Below are positions 28,495-36,974 of a stretch of 64,000 nt of DNA, piece by piece; position 1 is the first letter of the stretch; each line of letters begins with the position of its first letter. The position numbers and the translations under genes were made by a program. The DNA is from Enterocloster clostridioformis (GTDB lineage Bacteria; Bacillota; Clostridia; Lachnospirales; Lachnospiraceae). The notes under the pieces were generated by a model. That model was not told the DNA's origin. It saw only the letters and a list, made by a program, of their open reading frames with translations, and did no database searches. The stretch is from contig NZ_JAIWZC010000001.1 of the NCBI RefSeq assembly GCF_020297485.1, forward strand, positions 2,976,001 to 3,040,000, given 5' to 3'.

Positions 28495-28968
28495 ATGAAC
28501 GAAAGAAAAAAGTTGTCGAATTCAATACCTCCTGATTTAGTAGACTATATCTATGAACAAGGCAAAGAAGATTATGTCCGGAAAGTTTATCGTATATCGA
28601 AAAGTGGAATTATTGATAGATTTACATTTTTAAATTCATACGAAGAATCACTTCATGAAAAAAGAAAGTTCAGACATAGTTTGTCTGATATTAAATCATT
28701 TGGAACATCATGTTCGCTAACTGATGATAGTCCACGAAATTTTTTAGGTTTTTTAAAAAGCAAATATCTCAAAAAATATCCATGTCCTTGTGTAATAGTT
28801 GGACATAGTATTGGAGGTTTATCACAAAGGACAAAAGATAGGGAACCAGATTATGCTGATGAAAATCATATTGACTGGTGGATATATAATGAGGAAGGTA
28901 TAATCGAAACTATTATTAAAGATTTTCATATTGTAAATTATGAAGTGAATGATATGGAGAAATTATGA
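28495..28968 (+). CDS. First gene of SecB-like module, 157-aa unknown protein
   Basis: AAAAAGGATATACTTTA precedes the ATG. The product is soluble with no signal peptide. Recognisable points are a YRISKSGIIDRFTFLNSYEE segment, a GTSC turn, CPCVIVGHS, and a His-containing HIDWWIYNEEG motif near the end that could be catalytic or metal-binding. I cannot assign a family. The gene is much more AT-rich than the surrounding genes. Its stop overlaps the next start (ATGA), so it is translationally coupled to the DUF6575-like gene. Confidence 0.75.
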   Translation: MNERKKLSNSIPPDLVDYIYEQGKEDYVRKVYRISKSGIIDRFTFLNSYEESLHEKRKFRHSLSDIKSFGTSCSLTDDSPRNFLGFLKSKYLKKYPCPCVIVGHSIGGLSQRTKDREPDYADENHIDWWIYNEEGIIETIIKDFHIVNYEVNDMEKL

Positions 28969-29609
28969 AGATGAATGTTTATTTTACAAATGTTTTAGAT
29001 ATTGGAGATTTGTATTTAGAAAAGGTTTTATTTGAATACGATAATGAACCTATTGTTTTTACATGCAAGGATTCCAATAATTATCGTTATTTATGTGTAT
29101 GTGATGATATTATTGATTCTCATTCATGGATAGTTACAAAAATAAGCAATGAAATATTAATTGATGTAATTCAAAATAGAATCAGTGTTTTGTCGGCTTT
29201 TGAAACTTCTGGCAACAAAATAATAATTATTGATTATGATTTTGAAAGTGATGATTATCATTATCAAGCTTTAAATTTTGATGATATTGATGAAGATGAA
29301 TTGCCTTCAAAAAATCAATATCTAAACAAAATTGATTGCTTTAATGAGTATGTTTCATTACTTAAAGAAGAAAATATTGATTATGTTTATAATCTTGATA
29401 GTGAAGTAAAAGACCTAAATATAACTGTTAAAATTAATAGTGTAAAACATACAATAACCGAACATATATCTTTGAGTAACTATATGCTTATGGCTTTATC
29501 AAATAATTTTTGTGGTTCTCCAGATATTGCTTTTCTGGATTTAACACAAAATGACAACGGTAAAGAAACAAAAAATGAATCCTCGATTGATTTATATACT
29601 GCTGCCTAA
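28965..29609 (+). CDS. DUF6575-like protein (214 aa), second gene of SecB-like module
   Basis: The N-terminal 90 residues (DNEPIVFTCKDSNNYRYLCV, then SWIVTKIS and RISVLSAFE) follow the pattern of DUF6575-type domains of unknown function. The C-terminal half is acidic. The ATG overlaps the previous stop (ATGA), with GGAG just upstream; a second ATG two codons later is also possible. The resemblance is by pattern only. It probably works with its two neighbours as one unit. Confidence 0.7.
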   Translation: MKMNVYFTNVLDIGDLYLEKVLFEYDNEPIVFTCKDSNNYRYLCVCDDIIDSHSWIVTKISNEILIDVIQNRISVLSAFETSGNKIIIIDYDFESDDYHYQALNFDDIDEDELPSKNQYLNKIDCFNEYVSLLKEENIDYVYNLDSEVKDLNITVKINSVKHTITEHISLSNYMLMALSNNFCGSPDIAFLDLTQNDNGKETKNESSIDLYTAA

Positions 29610-29619
29610 AGGAGATATG

Positions 29620-30039
29620 ATGAAAAAAAGTGATTTTCAATTTAGCAACCCTTATCTTACAAAGCTAAATTTTAAAATTAATGATGATTTTGATAAAGAT
29701 GACTATAATGGCGGGATGTCAATAGAAAGTGAAATTACACAAGAAGTAATAACTCCAGGTGAAGAAGCAAGAGTAAGTTTATTACTAAAATTGGGTAATG
29801 AATCGAATATTTATCCATTTTATTTTGAAATTGAAATGACTGCATTATTTAAAATTGTAAACTCAAATAGTAGTACTCAAATTAATCATTCTTTTTCCAA
29901 ATTAATAAACACAAATGCTCCTGCTATGCTTTTATCTTACGCAAGACCGATTATATCTTTAATAACGTCTCAAAGTGGGATGCCAGCATTTTATATCCCA
30001 TTTATAAATTTTACATCAGATAAAGAAAAGACACCTTAA
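29620..30039 (+). CDS. SecB-like chaperone (139 aa), third gene of the module
   Basis: The product matches the SecB fold pattern: FSNPYLTKLNF strand at the start, PFYFEIEMTALF in the middle, then NTNAPAMLLSYARPIISLIT followed by the SGMPAFYIPFINF strand, equivalent to the P-Y-R and PP-IPP motifs of SecB. Most Firmicutes lack housekeeping SecB. Solitary SecB-like proteins are known in toxin-antitoxin-chaperone systems, where they protect an antitoxin. AAAGGAG lies 5 bases before ATG 29620; the frame opens further upstream inside the previous gene. A terminator follows at once. Confidence 0.78.
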   Translation: MKKSDFQFSNPYLTKLNFKINDDFDKDDYNGGMSIESEITQEVITPGEEARVSLLLKLGNESNIYPFYFEIEMTALFKIVNSNSSTQINHSFSKLINTNAPAMLLSYARPIISLITSQSGMPAFYIPFINFTSDKEKTP

Positions 30040-30052
30040 TTGGTGTCTTTTT
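30026..30052 (+). terminator. Terminator of the SecB-like module
   Basis: AAAAGACACC / GGTGTCTTTT stem with a TTAAT-type loop and a T-run, overlapping the last codons of the SecB-like gene. Confidence 0.85.
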
Positions 30053-30056
30053 ATGG

Positions 30057-30389
30057 TAAGCGCTCAATAAAATAATGGCTATCTTTTTGTAAAGCATCCA
30101 GCTATAGTTAAAGCAAACTGTTCCAACTTCAACTTTTTGATTTGATCCGGCATCTCTGCTGTATCATTTCTGACCAGGGCATCAGCTCTTCTATACCTTC
30201 GGGCTCATCTTTGTAGTCCGGCATATAGAGCAGTACGGTCTCCAGCCGCTTCGTTTTCCGGGTCTCCGCATCAAGGTCCGCATACTCTTTTTCCAGTTCG
30301 AATAACTGGCTGCAGTAATCAAAGCCAATCTCTGCAGGAGTCTTATCCGGGGTCTTCTTCGATTCCCCAGGAAGTGCGTCATGCCAGTA
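30057..30389 (-). mobile_element. Remnant of second IS66 type: right end and tnpC 3' piece
   Basis: The terminus GTAAGCGCTCAATA at 30057 is followed on the minus strand by fragments of IS66 TnpC (PAEIGFDYCSQLFELEKEYA and the usual C-terminal LLYMPDYKDEPEGIEELMPW) joined by an internal deletion. Confidence 0.7.
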
Positions 30390-31263
30390 CTGGATAACTC
30401 TATGACCGACAGCAAACTTGAAGGGCTTCTATTCCCCAAAGAAGACAAAATATCATCTTCCAAACGGATGCCCGATTTTGCTTACATCCGCAAAGAACTT
30501 CTGCGGAACGGTGTGAGCAAAAAGCTATTGTGGACGGAATACATGGAGGACTGCCGTGCTAACGGCGAAGAACCACTCATGTATTCGCAATTCTGCTATC
30601 ACATCCAGCAGGATGAGCAGAAAAGGCGTGCAACCATGCATATCAACCGGAAACCCGGTGAACAGGTTGAAGTTGACTGGGCAGGAGATCCTGCCACCGT
30701 CATTGATCCGGATACGGGCGGGATACTGAAAGCCTATATCTTTGTCGGAGTCATGACGTACAGCCAGTATGCATACGTCGAAGCGTTCCTTGACATGAAG
30801 CAGAAATCATGGATCAATGCCCATGTCCATATGTACGAATACTTCGGCGGCGTTGCCAAAATCTTAGTGCCGGATAACTGCAAGACTGCCGTTATCCACA
30901 ATGGCGGATGGAAAGGCCAGCAGATCAACGAAACGTATCAGGAAATGGCAGAGCATTATGGGACTGCGATTTTTCCCGCACGTGTCAGAGCTCCCAAGGA
31001 CAAGCCGAATGCGGAAGGAACCGTAGGTATGATATCTACATGGATCACTGCAGCACTTCGGGATGAACAGTTCTTCTCCCTCGCTGAATTGAACCGTGCT
31101 ATCAGTGATAAGCTTACACTGTCTAACCGGAAGCTCTTTCAAAAGAAAGAGGGCAGCCGGCTCAGCTTGTTTCTTGAGGAAGAAAGACCATTGTTGTCGC
31201 CATTGCCCGCTACCCGCTTTGAACTGGCAGACTGGAAACAGGCTACCGTCCAGTTCAATTATC
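30390..31263 (+). pseudogene. istA: IS21 istA fragment, cut at both ends
   Basis: It reads MTDSKLEGLLFPKEDK onward, corresponding to about residue 50 of the IstA at 61182. It contains the DDE core (VEVDWAGDPA, VPDNCKTAV, KDKPNAEGTVG). IS66 copy 2 is inserted after CAATTATC, and the reading frame resumes at 35496. Confidence 0.9.
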
Positions 31264-31323
31264 GTAAGTAGGTAATAATCAGTATCTGCAAATTTCCATC
31301 CACATTTGATAAGATAAGTTCAA

Positions 31324-31695
31324 ATGATGGAGGTGATACCAATAAATACGAATGACAATGTAACCTCAAAGGCTGACCTTTGGGCAGACCGGTTCCATGC
31401 TTTTCAGGAAAGCGGTTTATCCCGCAAAGAATGGTGTCAGCAGAATGGAATCCCACAGTCTACACTGGGTTACTGGATCCGAAAGCTCCAGTCAGAAGCA
31501 GCTGAGACAGAAAGTGCTTCTGATCCGGTGTTTGCAAAGCTCCCTTCGGAACATGAACTCCATTTCAGTACAGCAGGTACAGGAAAACCTCCTGTGATGC
31601 TCTGTCTCCCGGAAAATATCCGGATTGAAGTTGCTGCGGACTGTCCAGCCAGACTGTTGACTGCCCTGCTTCAGGCCTTAAAGAACTATGCTTGA
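31324..31695 (+). CDS. tnpA: IS66 TnpA accessory protein (copy 2)
   Basis: 123 aa, one residue different from copy 1 in the C-terminal part (IRIEVAADCP versus IRIEAAADCP). Helix-turn-helix as in copy 1; overlaps tnpB by 8 bases. Confidence 0.9.
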   Translation: MMEVIPINTNDNVTSKADLWADRFHAFQESGLSRKEWCQQNGIPQSTLGYWIRKLQSEAAETESASDPVFAKLPSEHELHFSTAGTGKPPVMLCLPENIRIEVAADCPARLLTALLQALKNYA

Positions 31696-32041
31696 TTTTT
31701 ACGGAAGTACTACAGTCTATCTGGCATGTGGCTGCACGGACCTCCGGAAGAGCTACACTGGTTTAGCGGCCATCATCAAACTGAAATTCCATCTCGATCC
31801 GTACTCCCGCTGTATGTTCGCGTTCTGCAATCGCAGGCGCACATTGCTCAAGATCCTTCAGTGGGACGGGTCAGGGTTTTGGATCCTGATGAAACGGCTG
31901 GACCGCGATTCCTTCCATTGGCCTGACACACCGGATGAACTGCAGAAAGTTACGCTGAAAGAGATCCATTGGCTGTGCGATGGTTTATCCCTGAACCCCA
32001 GCGGCGCATTTGAAGAACGTCACCCGAAGATCGTCATATGA
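31688..32041 (+). CDS. tnpB: IS66 TnpB accessory protein (copy 2)
   Basis: 117 aa, intact and nearly identical to the other copies. The following 147 bases up to the tnpC start (32189) are non-coding. Confidence 0.9.
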   Translation: MLDFYGSTTVYLACGCTDLRKSYTGLAAIIKLKFHLDPYSRCMFAFCNRRRTLLKILQWDGSGFWILMKRLDRDSFHWPDTPDELQKVTLKEIHWLCDGLSLNPSGAFEERHPKIVI

Positions 32042-32316
32042 GCCCGGATCCTGTCAATTCGCAAAAAGCCGAAAATCACTTTGTTTTGGGCGGATTTTCC
32101 TCCGTCCCGGAATGCAGTTTCCTATAGGAACGGAATGCTTTTTCTGGTATACTTTCTGGCAGAGATTTCAGAAAGTTGAGGCTGTGTTATGGATCCGCTT
32201 TTTACAGAGGAACAACTGAACAAGAAAGTGCCTTCGGCACCTCAACTCCCCTAGCCCCTCATTCATGAGGGGAATTAGGGCTTGTTTTTTGCGTCATTTT
32301 ATTCCATAATAATCTC

Positions 32317-33474
32317 ATGAATGTGATTCAGAAGATGCTCAGAGACTATTACGAAATCATTGAATACGATATAAAACCCAGACCTGTCGTCATGGAAAAC
32401 ATTGATAAGGTCATTAACTGCGGGGATCCTTCTTATGGTGGCGCCATGTATGGCTGTCCCCATTGCGGTAACCTCAAGTTCGTTCCTTTCCGCTGCCACT
32501 CCAAGTTTTGCCCCTCCTGCGGCGCTAAGTATTCCAATGACAGGTCTACCGCTATGTCTTTTAAATTAATACAGTGTACCCATCGCCATCTCGTCTTCAC
32601 CATTGACGAATCCCTCCGCCGCTTTTTCCTCGAAGACCGCACTCTGCTTAACTGCCTTTTCGAGGCTGTTTCTGATGTCATCAAAGAATATTTTTTCTCC
32701 CTGAACAAATCCAAAAACTTTGTCCCTGGGTTTATCTGTGTCCTTCATACCTTCGGTCGCCCTCTCGGTTGGAATCCACACATCCACTGTCTCCTTACCG
32801 AAGGCGGGTTTTCTGATGATGGTGTCTGGCGCAAGGTCACATATTTCAATTATTCCTACCTCCGTAAATCCTTTCAGACTGTTTTGTTAAATAAACTGGA
32901 AAAACGCATCGGTCCCTCTTTTAAAAAGATGAAAGCCGCCGTTTACCATAGGGACAGAAATGGATTCTACGTTTATGCCAAGCCCAATCTTTGCGACCCA
33001 AAATCCATTATTAAATATGTCAGCCGTTATCTTGGCCGCCCTGTCATTGCTCTTTCCAGGATTGATTCCTACGATGGGGAGATGGTGACTTTCCATTACA
33101 ATAAGCATGAAGACAACTCTTTTGTAAAAAAGACTCTTCCCGCCATTGATTTCATTAAGCTGCTCATTCTGCATATACCTGAAAAAAACTTCAAGATGAC
33201 CCGGTACTATGGGCTTTATGCCAGACACCGGGAGATTGACAATCAGCTCCATAAAGCAGTCCCAAAATCCAAACACAGGATTCTCCTCGATTTCAACACC
33301 TGGCGTAAGCTTTTCCTTCTTACCATGGGGTACGACCCCCTGCAATGCCCAAACTGCAGACATGAAATGGTCTTTCTAGAGCTGTACCATAAACATGAAC
33401 GGGTTCCTCTGGATGAATTATACAAAAGGACAAGGATAAGGCATGGCCTTTATCCCCGGTCCCGCTCTGCTTGA
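32317..33474 (+). CDS. IS91-family (HUH) transposase
   Basis: The 385-aa product has an N-terminal zinc finger (CPHCGNLKFVPFRCHSKFCP) and a Y-type HUH nuclease domain with HUH motif WNPHIHCLL near 155. A C-terminal pair CPNCRHEM follows. Tyrosines in the YYGLYARHREID segment are candidate nucleophiles. The start ATG 32317 has only a weak ribosome site. Rolling-circle transposition is known for the family. The gene is intact here but broken by a MITE in the copy at 51520. Confidence 0.88.
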   Translation: MNVIQKMLRDYYEIIEYDIKPRPVVMENIDKVINCGDPSYGGAMYGCPHCGNLKFVPFRCHSKFCPSCGAKYSNDRSTAMSFKLIQCTHRHLVFTIDESLRRFFLEDRTLLNCLFEAVSDVIKEYFFSLNKSKNFVPGFICVLHTFGRPLGWNPHIHCLLTEGGFSDDGVWRKVTYFNYSYLRKSFQTVLLNKLEKRIGPSFKKMKAAVYHRDRNGFYVYAKPNLCDPKSIIKYVSRYLGRPVIALSRIDSYDGEMVTFHYNKHEDNSFVKKTLPAIDFIKLLILHIPEKNFKMTRYYGLYARHREIDNQLHKAVPKSKHRILLDFNTWRKLFLLTMGYDPLQCPNCRHEMVFLELYHKHERVPLDELYKRTRIRHGLYPRSRSA

Positions 33475-33529
33475 CTTTCTCTCCCATCTGCTTCATACTA
33501 CATTTATTACAGATGGGAGGCAGTTGCAA

Positions 33530-33715
33530 ATGAATCAAAGATATGTGGATGAACTCAGACAAAAATACATCAAAAATCCTCCAGAAGGAATGACACCCAA
33601 ACTGGTCAGAAATATGACCGATTCTGATTTATTGGATATGCATTACTTTTTAACTGAAGATGACGACCTCGACGATGATGGATGGGAAGAAGGGTTCTAT
33701 ATCGACCTGTTCTAA
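33530..33715 (+). CDS. 61-aa acidic accessory protein of the IS91-like element
   Basis: The product starts MNQRYVDELRQKYIKNPPEG and ends in an acidic stretch TEDDDLDDDG. Its ribosome site GGGAGG is part of the 3' arm of a 10-bp hairpin (CTCCCATCTG 33481-33490 / CAGATGGGAG 33510-33519). An alternative start at 33443 overlaps the transposase gene but has a weaker site. The gene is conserved in the copy at 52873. Function unknown. Confidence 0.65.
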   Translation: MNQRYVDELRQKYIKNPPEGMTPKLVRNMTDSDLLDMHYFLTEDDDLDDDGWEEGFYIDLF

Positions 33716-33801
33716 ATCACCGTCTGTTTTCTATACCCTCCTTTGGCAGAATCATTAGTTTACATAACTTTATTTCAGCAAGGACTTTCCTATAATACAA
33801 G

Positions 33802-35415
33802 ATGAGCAGGGAGGATATCATCTCCCTGATGAAAACCATGCGGGAGCATTATCAGAAACAGGAAACAAAGATCCAGATCCTCGAAGAAAAAACAAAGGAA
33901 CTGGAATTCCTGAACGCGATGCTTTCTGACCGTCTGACTCTTGCGCAGCGGAAACAGTTTGGCCCATCCAGCGAAAAATATGCGGATGGCTATACGCAGC
34001 TGAACCTTTTTAACGAGGCAGAGCAGGAAGCAGAGCCTGATGCGCCGGAGCCGGAAATGGAGGAGATCCATCCGTCTTCCTATAAAAGAAAGAAACGTTC
34101 CGGCAAAAAGGAGGAAGATCTTTCCGCCTTTGAGACAACGGAAGTAATTGAGTATAAGCTGACCGGCGCGGACCGAAACTGTCCGGACTGCAATACCAAA
34201 TATAAAGTCGTGACAAAAGAGACGGTGAAGCGCCTGAAGTTTGTGCCTGCACGGTTTGAAGTGGTGGAGGAGGTCACCTATGTTTACAGCTGCCCAAAAT
34301 GCGGGGCGATGAAACGTCCGGAAAAGGCGCCTTCCCTTCTCAAAGGCACTGTGGCAACACCATCCCTGGTGGCAGGCATCATGAACGCAAAGTATGTGGG
34401 CGGCATGCCCCTTGCGCGTCAGGAACGGGAATTCGCCCGTTACGACCTGAACCTTTCCACAAAGACCATGGCGAATTGGATCATCCAGTGTGCGGACCGG
34501 TATCTGCAGCCGCTTTATGAACTGATGAAGGAAGAATTCCTCCGGAGCCGGTACGCTCATGGGGATGAAACCCGTGTACAGGTAATCGATGAGCCGGAAC
34601 AGAAAGGTTCCACCCAGAACTGGATGTGGGTCTATCTCACTGATGAATACAGCGGCGCACCCCGGATGGTCCTCTTCCAATACGAAAGAACCCGGGCGGG
34701 ATATCATCCGGTGGAATTCCTTGGGGATCAGTACCAGGGATATTTCACCTGCGATGGATACCAGGCATACCACAGCCTTCCGGAAAGGATCACCGTGACA
34801 GGATGCATGGCCCATGCGAGGCGCAGATTTGATGAATCCCTGACCGTTTTGAAAAAGGACTTTACCAAAGAGCAGCTGAAGGAAACAACCGCATATCAGG
34901 CAATGGCACGGATCGGGATGTTCTATAAGATCGAAGAGATGATCCGTGACAAGTCACCGGAAGAAAGGTATGAAGAGCGTCAAAAGCAGGCAAAGCCGCT
35001 TTTAGAGGCTTTTTTCGAGTGGCTTCATACCCTGGAGGATGCTGTGGACAGATCTTCTAAGATCGGAGAGGCGGTCCTGTATACGCTGAACCAGGAAACC
35101 TATCTGAAAAGGTATCTGGAAGATGGCCATCTGAGTATTGACAATCTAGCTGCAGAGCGGGCACTGAAAAATTTTGCCATAGGGAGACGCAACTGGCTGT
35201 TTGCCAAAAGCATCCGCGGGGCACAGGCCAGTGCGACTGTGTACAGCATCACAGAAACTGCGCTTCTGAATGGACTGAAGCCATACAACTATCTCACATA
35301 TGTGATGGAAAAGATGAAAGAACTCGGTGCGTTTCCGGCAAAGGAAGAAATGCTGGAGCTTCTCCCATGGTCCTCCAATCTGCCTGATGATTGCCGTAGC
35401 AAACTTAAAAAGTAA
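33802..35415 (+). other. tnpC: Main open part of IS66 tnpC (copy 2)
   Basis: 537 codons from Met13: coiled coil (residues about 13-50), zinc finger CPDCN...CPKCGAMKRP, DDE domain with GDETRVQV (Asp) and the LAAERALKNFAIGRR stretch (Glu). This entry marks the uninterrupted frame inside the pseudogene listed at 32189. Confidence 0.8.
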
Positions 35416-35495
35416 AAAACAGATCTTCCCCCGGTAAGTGCTGGGGGATTTCTTATTTTGTCAAGATACGGATTATTACTTACTTACCAATTATC

Positions 35496-36206
35496 ACATA
35501 AGTATAGAAAAAATGCTATACTCTGTGCCGTATGGATACATCAAAAAAACGGTTGATGTACGGGTAACGGAACATACGATTGAAATATTCTACAACCATA
35601 AACGCATTGTTTCCCACCGCCGCCTTACGGGGCGTCCCGGGCTATCATGGATATCAGTTACACATCCGGGCGCAAGTTGAACAAGGAGCTCATACGCCGT
35701 CTTGCCACCTGCGAATATATCACTGAACACCGGAACCTGTTCATCACCGGTGCAACAGGCTGCGGCAAGACCTACATGGCTTGTGCGTTCGGCATGGAGG
35801 CCTGTAAGCAGTACTTCAATACCCGATACGTCCGTCTCCCCGATCTGCTCATCGACTTGGAGCTAGCTCGGACTGACCGCACTTATAAGAAGGTAATGGC
35901 AAAATATGCCAACCATTGGTATTGATCCTTGATGAGTGGCTCCTGCTGAAGCCGACGGAGGCAGAACAACGTGATATCTTCGAACTCCTGCACAGGAGGC
36001 GGAAGAAATCATCCACCATCTTCTGCTCCCAGTATGAGCGTTCCGAGTGGTATGACCAGCTTGGTAGGGATGCAAGCCCTCTTGCCGATGCCATCATAGA
36101 CCGTATTGCTCACGACAGCTATGTTATCAACATCACCAGCATCGATCCTGAAAAAGACAGATCAATGCGTGAGGTGTATGGATTAGATAAGAACCTACGC
36201 GAGTAA
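35496..36206 (+). pseudogene. istB: IS21 istA 3' end fused to frameshifted istB
   Basis: After IS66 copy 2 istA resumes (HISIEKMLYSVPYGYIKK). Near 35640 a deletion joins it to istB at MDISYTSGRKLNKELI. The Walker A motif TGATGCGKTY is present, then a frameshift near 35920 moves the Walker B part (LILDEWLLLK) to another frame. It is inactive. Confidence 0.88.
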
Positions 36207-36381
36207 ACTCGCAAGAGATGATTTCCGTCTTCCGGTTATCTGATTTCCAGATTTCCGGAAGCGCGACTTCATCGCGCATGAATAATCAACTGTTACTGGC
36301 CTCTGCCTCACGAATACTTTGGAGAACAGCCAGCTGCGTCTTCCTATAGCAAAATATTTAATGCTGCGCTCGGCGGCCGTA
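36207..36381 (-). mobile_element. IS66-type tnpC remnant
   Basis: A minus-strand fragment reads NTAAERSIKYFAIGRRSWLF, the C-terminal DDE part of an IS66 transposase different from the main copies. It directly abuts the 3' end of the TIR gene. Confidence 0.65.
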
Positions 36382-36960
36382 TTAAATTGTTTCCAGGGCT
36401 TTCTTGACTGCCTTTCGTATATCCTCTCCTGCCGTACGTATTCCTTGTCCAATATCAATTCTGAGAATGCCGCTTAAATCTGAAGGTATATCCAGATTCC
36501 CCTTACTCAGCAATATGACCCGGCCGCTTTTCCTGCCCATTTTACCTATAAAATATCCCAGCTCGAAAATTACATTCTGTCTGGCCCGAGCCTGATTCTC
36601 ATGGTTAAAATCATCCGGCGTCAACAATACGAATACAATATCAGCCTGGTCTGCCTGTTCTTCAAACTTTTCAATAATCGTCCTGCCGCAATCCGGGAGT
36701 TCAGCCAGAATGACCGGGGCTGGAAAGCCCAATGTATTCTGCAGATAATCTTTAAGCTCTATACGAGCCAACGTATCATGTCCATGGACAATAAATATGT
36801 TTGCATCACGTTCATATTCCTGCGTCTGTGTCGGTTTTGAACGAAAATTACCATTGTTCCGATTTCCCGTCAACTCTGCCATCCTTGTCGCTCCTTCCGT
36901 GTCTCCGGCAACATTAACACCTTTGTCGCCACTTATCTGGCTGATGATTTTAATGTTCAA
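36382..36960 (-). CDS. TIR-domain effector of the Cap12/Pycsar-TIR type
   Basis: The 192-aa product has a short Gly/Asn-rich N-terminus and a TIR-like nucleotide-binding domain from about 53. Motifs are IFIVHGHDTLARIELKDYL, AELPDCGRTIIEKFE, IVFVLLTPDD and RQNVIFELGYFIGKMG. Glu133 of FELG is the expected NADase residue. This matches the CAP12/PycTIR group, whose known members degrade NAD in phage defence. I chose TTG 36960 because GGGAGGTGG lies just before it; an in-frame ATG at 36975 overlaps the upstream stop (TGATG). The C-terminus ends at an IS66 fragment and could be slightly shortened. No cyclase gene is nearby. Confidence 0.82.
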   Translation of the reverse strand: MNIKIISQISGDKGVNVAGDTEGATRMAELTGNRNNGNFRSKPTQTQEYERDANIFIVHGHDTLARIELKDYLQNTLGFPAPVILAELPDCGRTIIEKFEEQADQADIVFVLLTPDDFNHENQARARQNVIFELGYFIGKMGRKSGRVILLSKGNLDIPSDLSGILRIDIGQGIRTAGEDIRKAVKKALETI

Positions 36961-36974
36961 TGTACCACCTCCCA

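Larger units (their letters stand above)
32225..33801 (+). mobile_element. IS91-like element, copy 1
   Basis: It lies between CAAG (32221-32224) and CAAG (33798-33801) in tnpC, without a conventional target duplication. The left end has small hairpins (GTGCCTTCGGCAC; CCCCTCATTCATGAGGGG). IS91-family rolling-circle elements are known to insert beside GAAC/CAAG. Two genes: transposase and a 61-aa acidic protein. Its exact edges are uncertain by the 4 bases of CAAG. Confidence 0.85.
32189..35415 (+). pseudogene. tnpC: IS66 tnpC (copy 2) split by IS91-like insertion
   Basis: Codons 1-12 (MDPLFTEEQLNK) are at 32189-32224. The rest, from Met13 (ATG 33802) to the stop at 35415, is an uninterrupted 537-codon frame. 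Translation from Met13 would give an almost complete transposase, but no ribosome site at useful spacing precedes it. Confidence 0.9.
31264..35487 (+). mobile_element. IS66 copy 2, interrupted by an IS91-like element
   Basis: Termini GTAAGTAGGTAATAATC and, at the right, GGATTATTACTTACTTAC. The 8-bp duplication CAATTATC (31256-31263 and 35488-35495) proves insertion into istA. tnpC is broken after codon 12 by an IS91-like element at 32225-33801. Confidence 0.95.

Noticed and set aside
21842..30389. One large second-type IS66 with ends at 21842 and 30057
   Set aside because: The two ends are in orientations that do not face each other correctly, so they are separate fragments.
33798..33848. 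Promoter and ribosome site at the IS91 right end driving tnpC from Met13
   Set aside because: A TATAAT-like box is present, but no -35 at suitable spacing and no ribosome site near the ATG.
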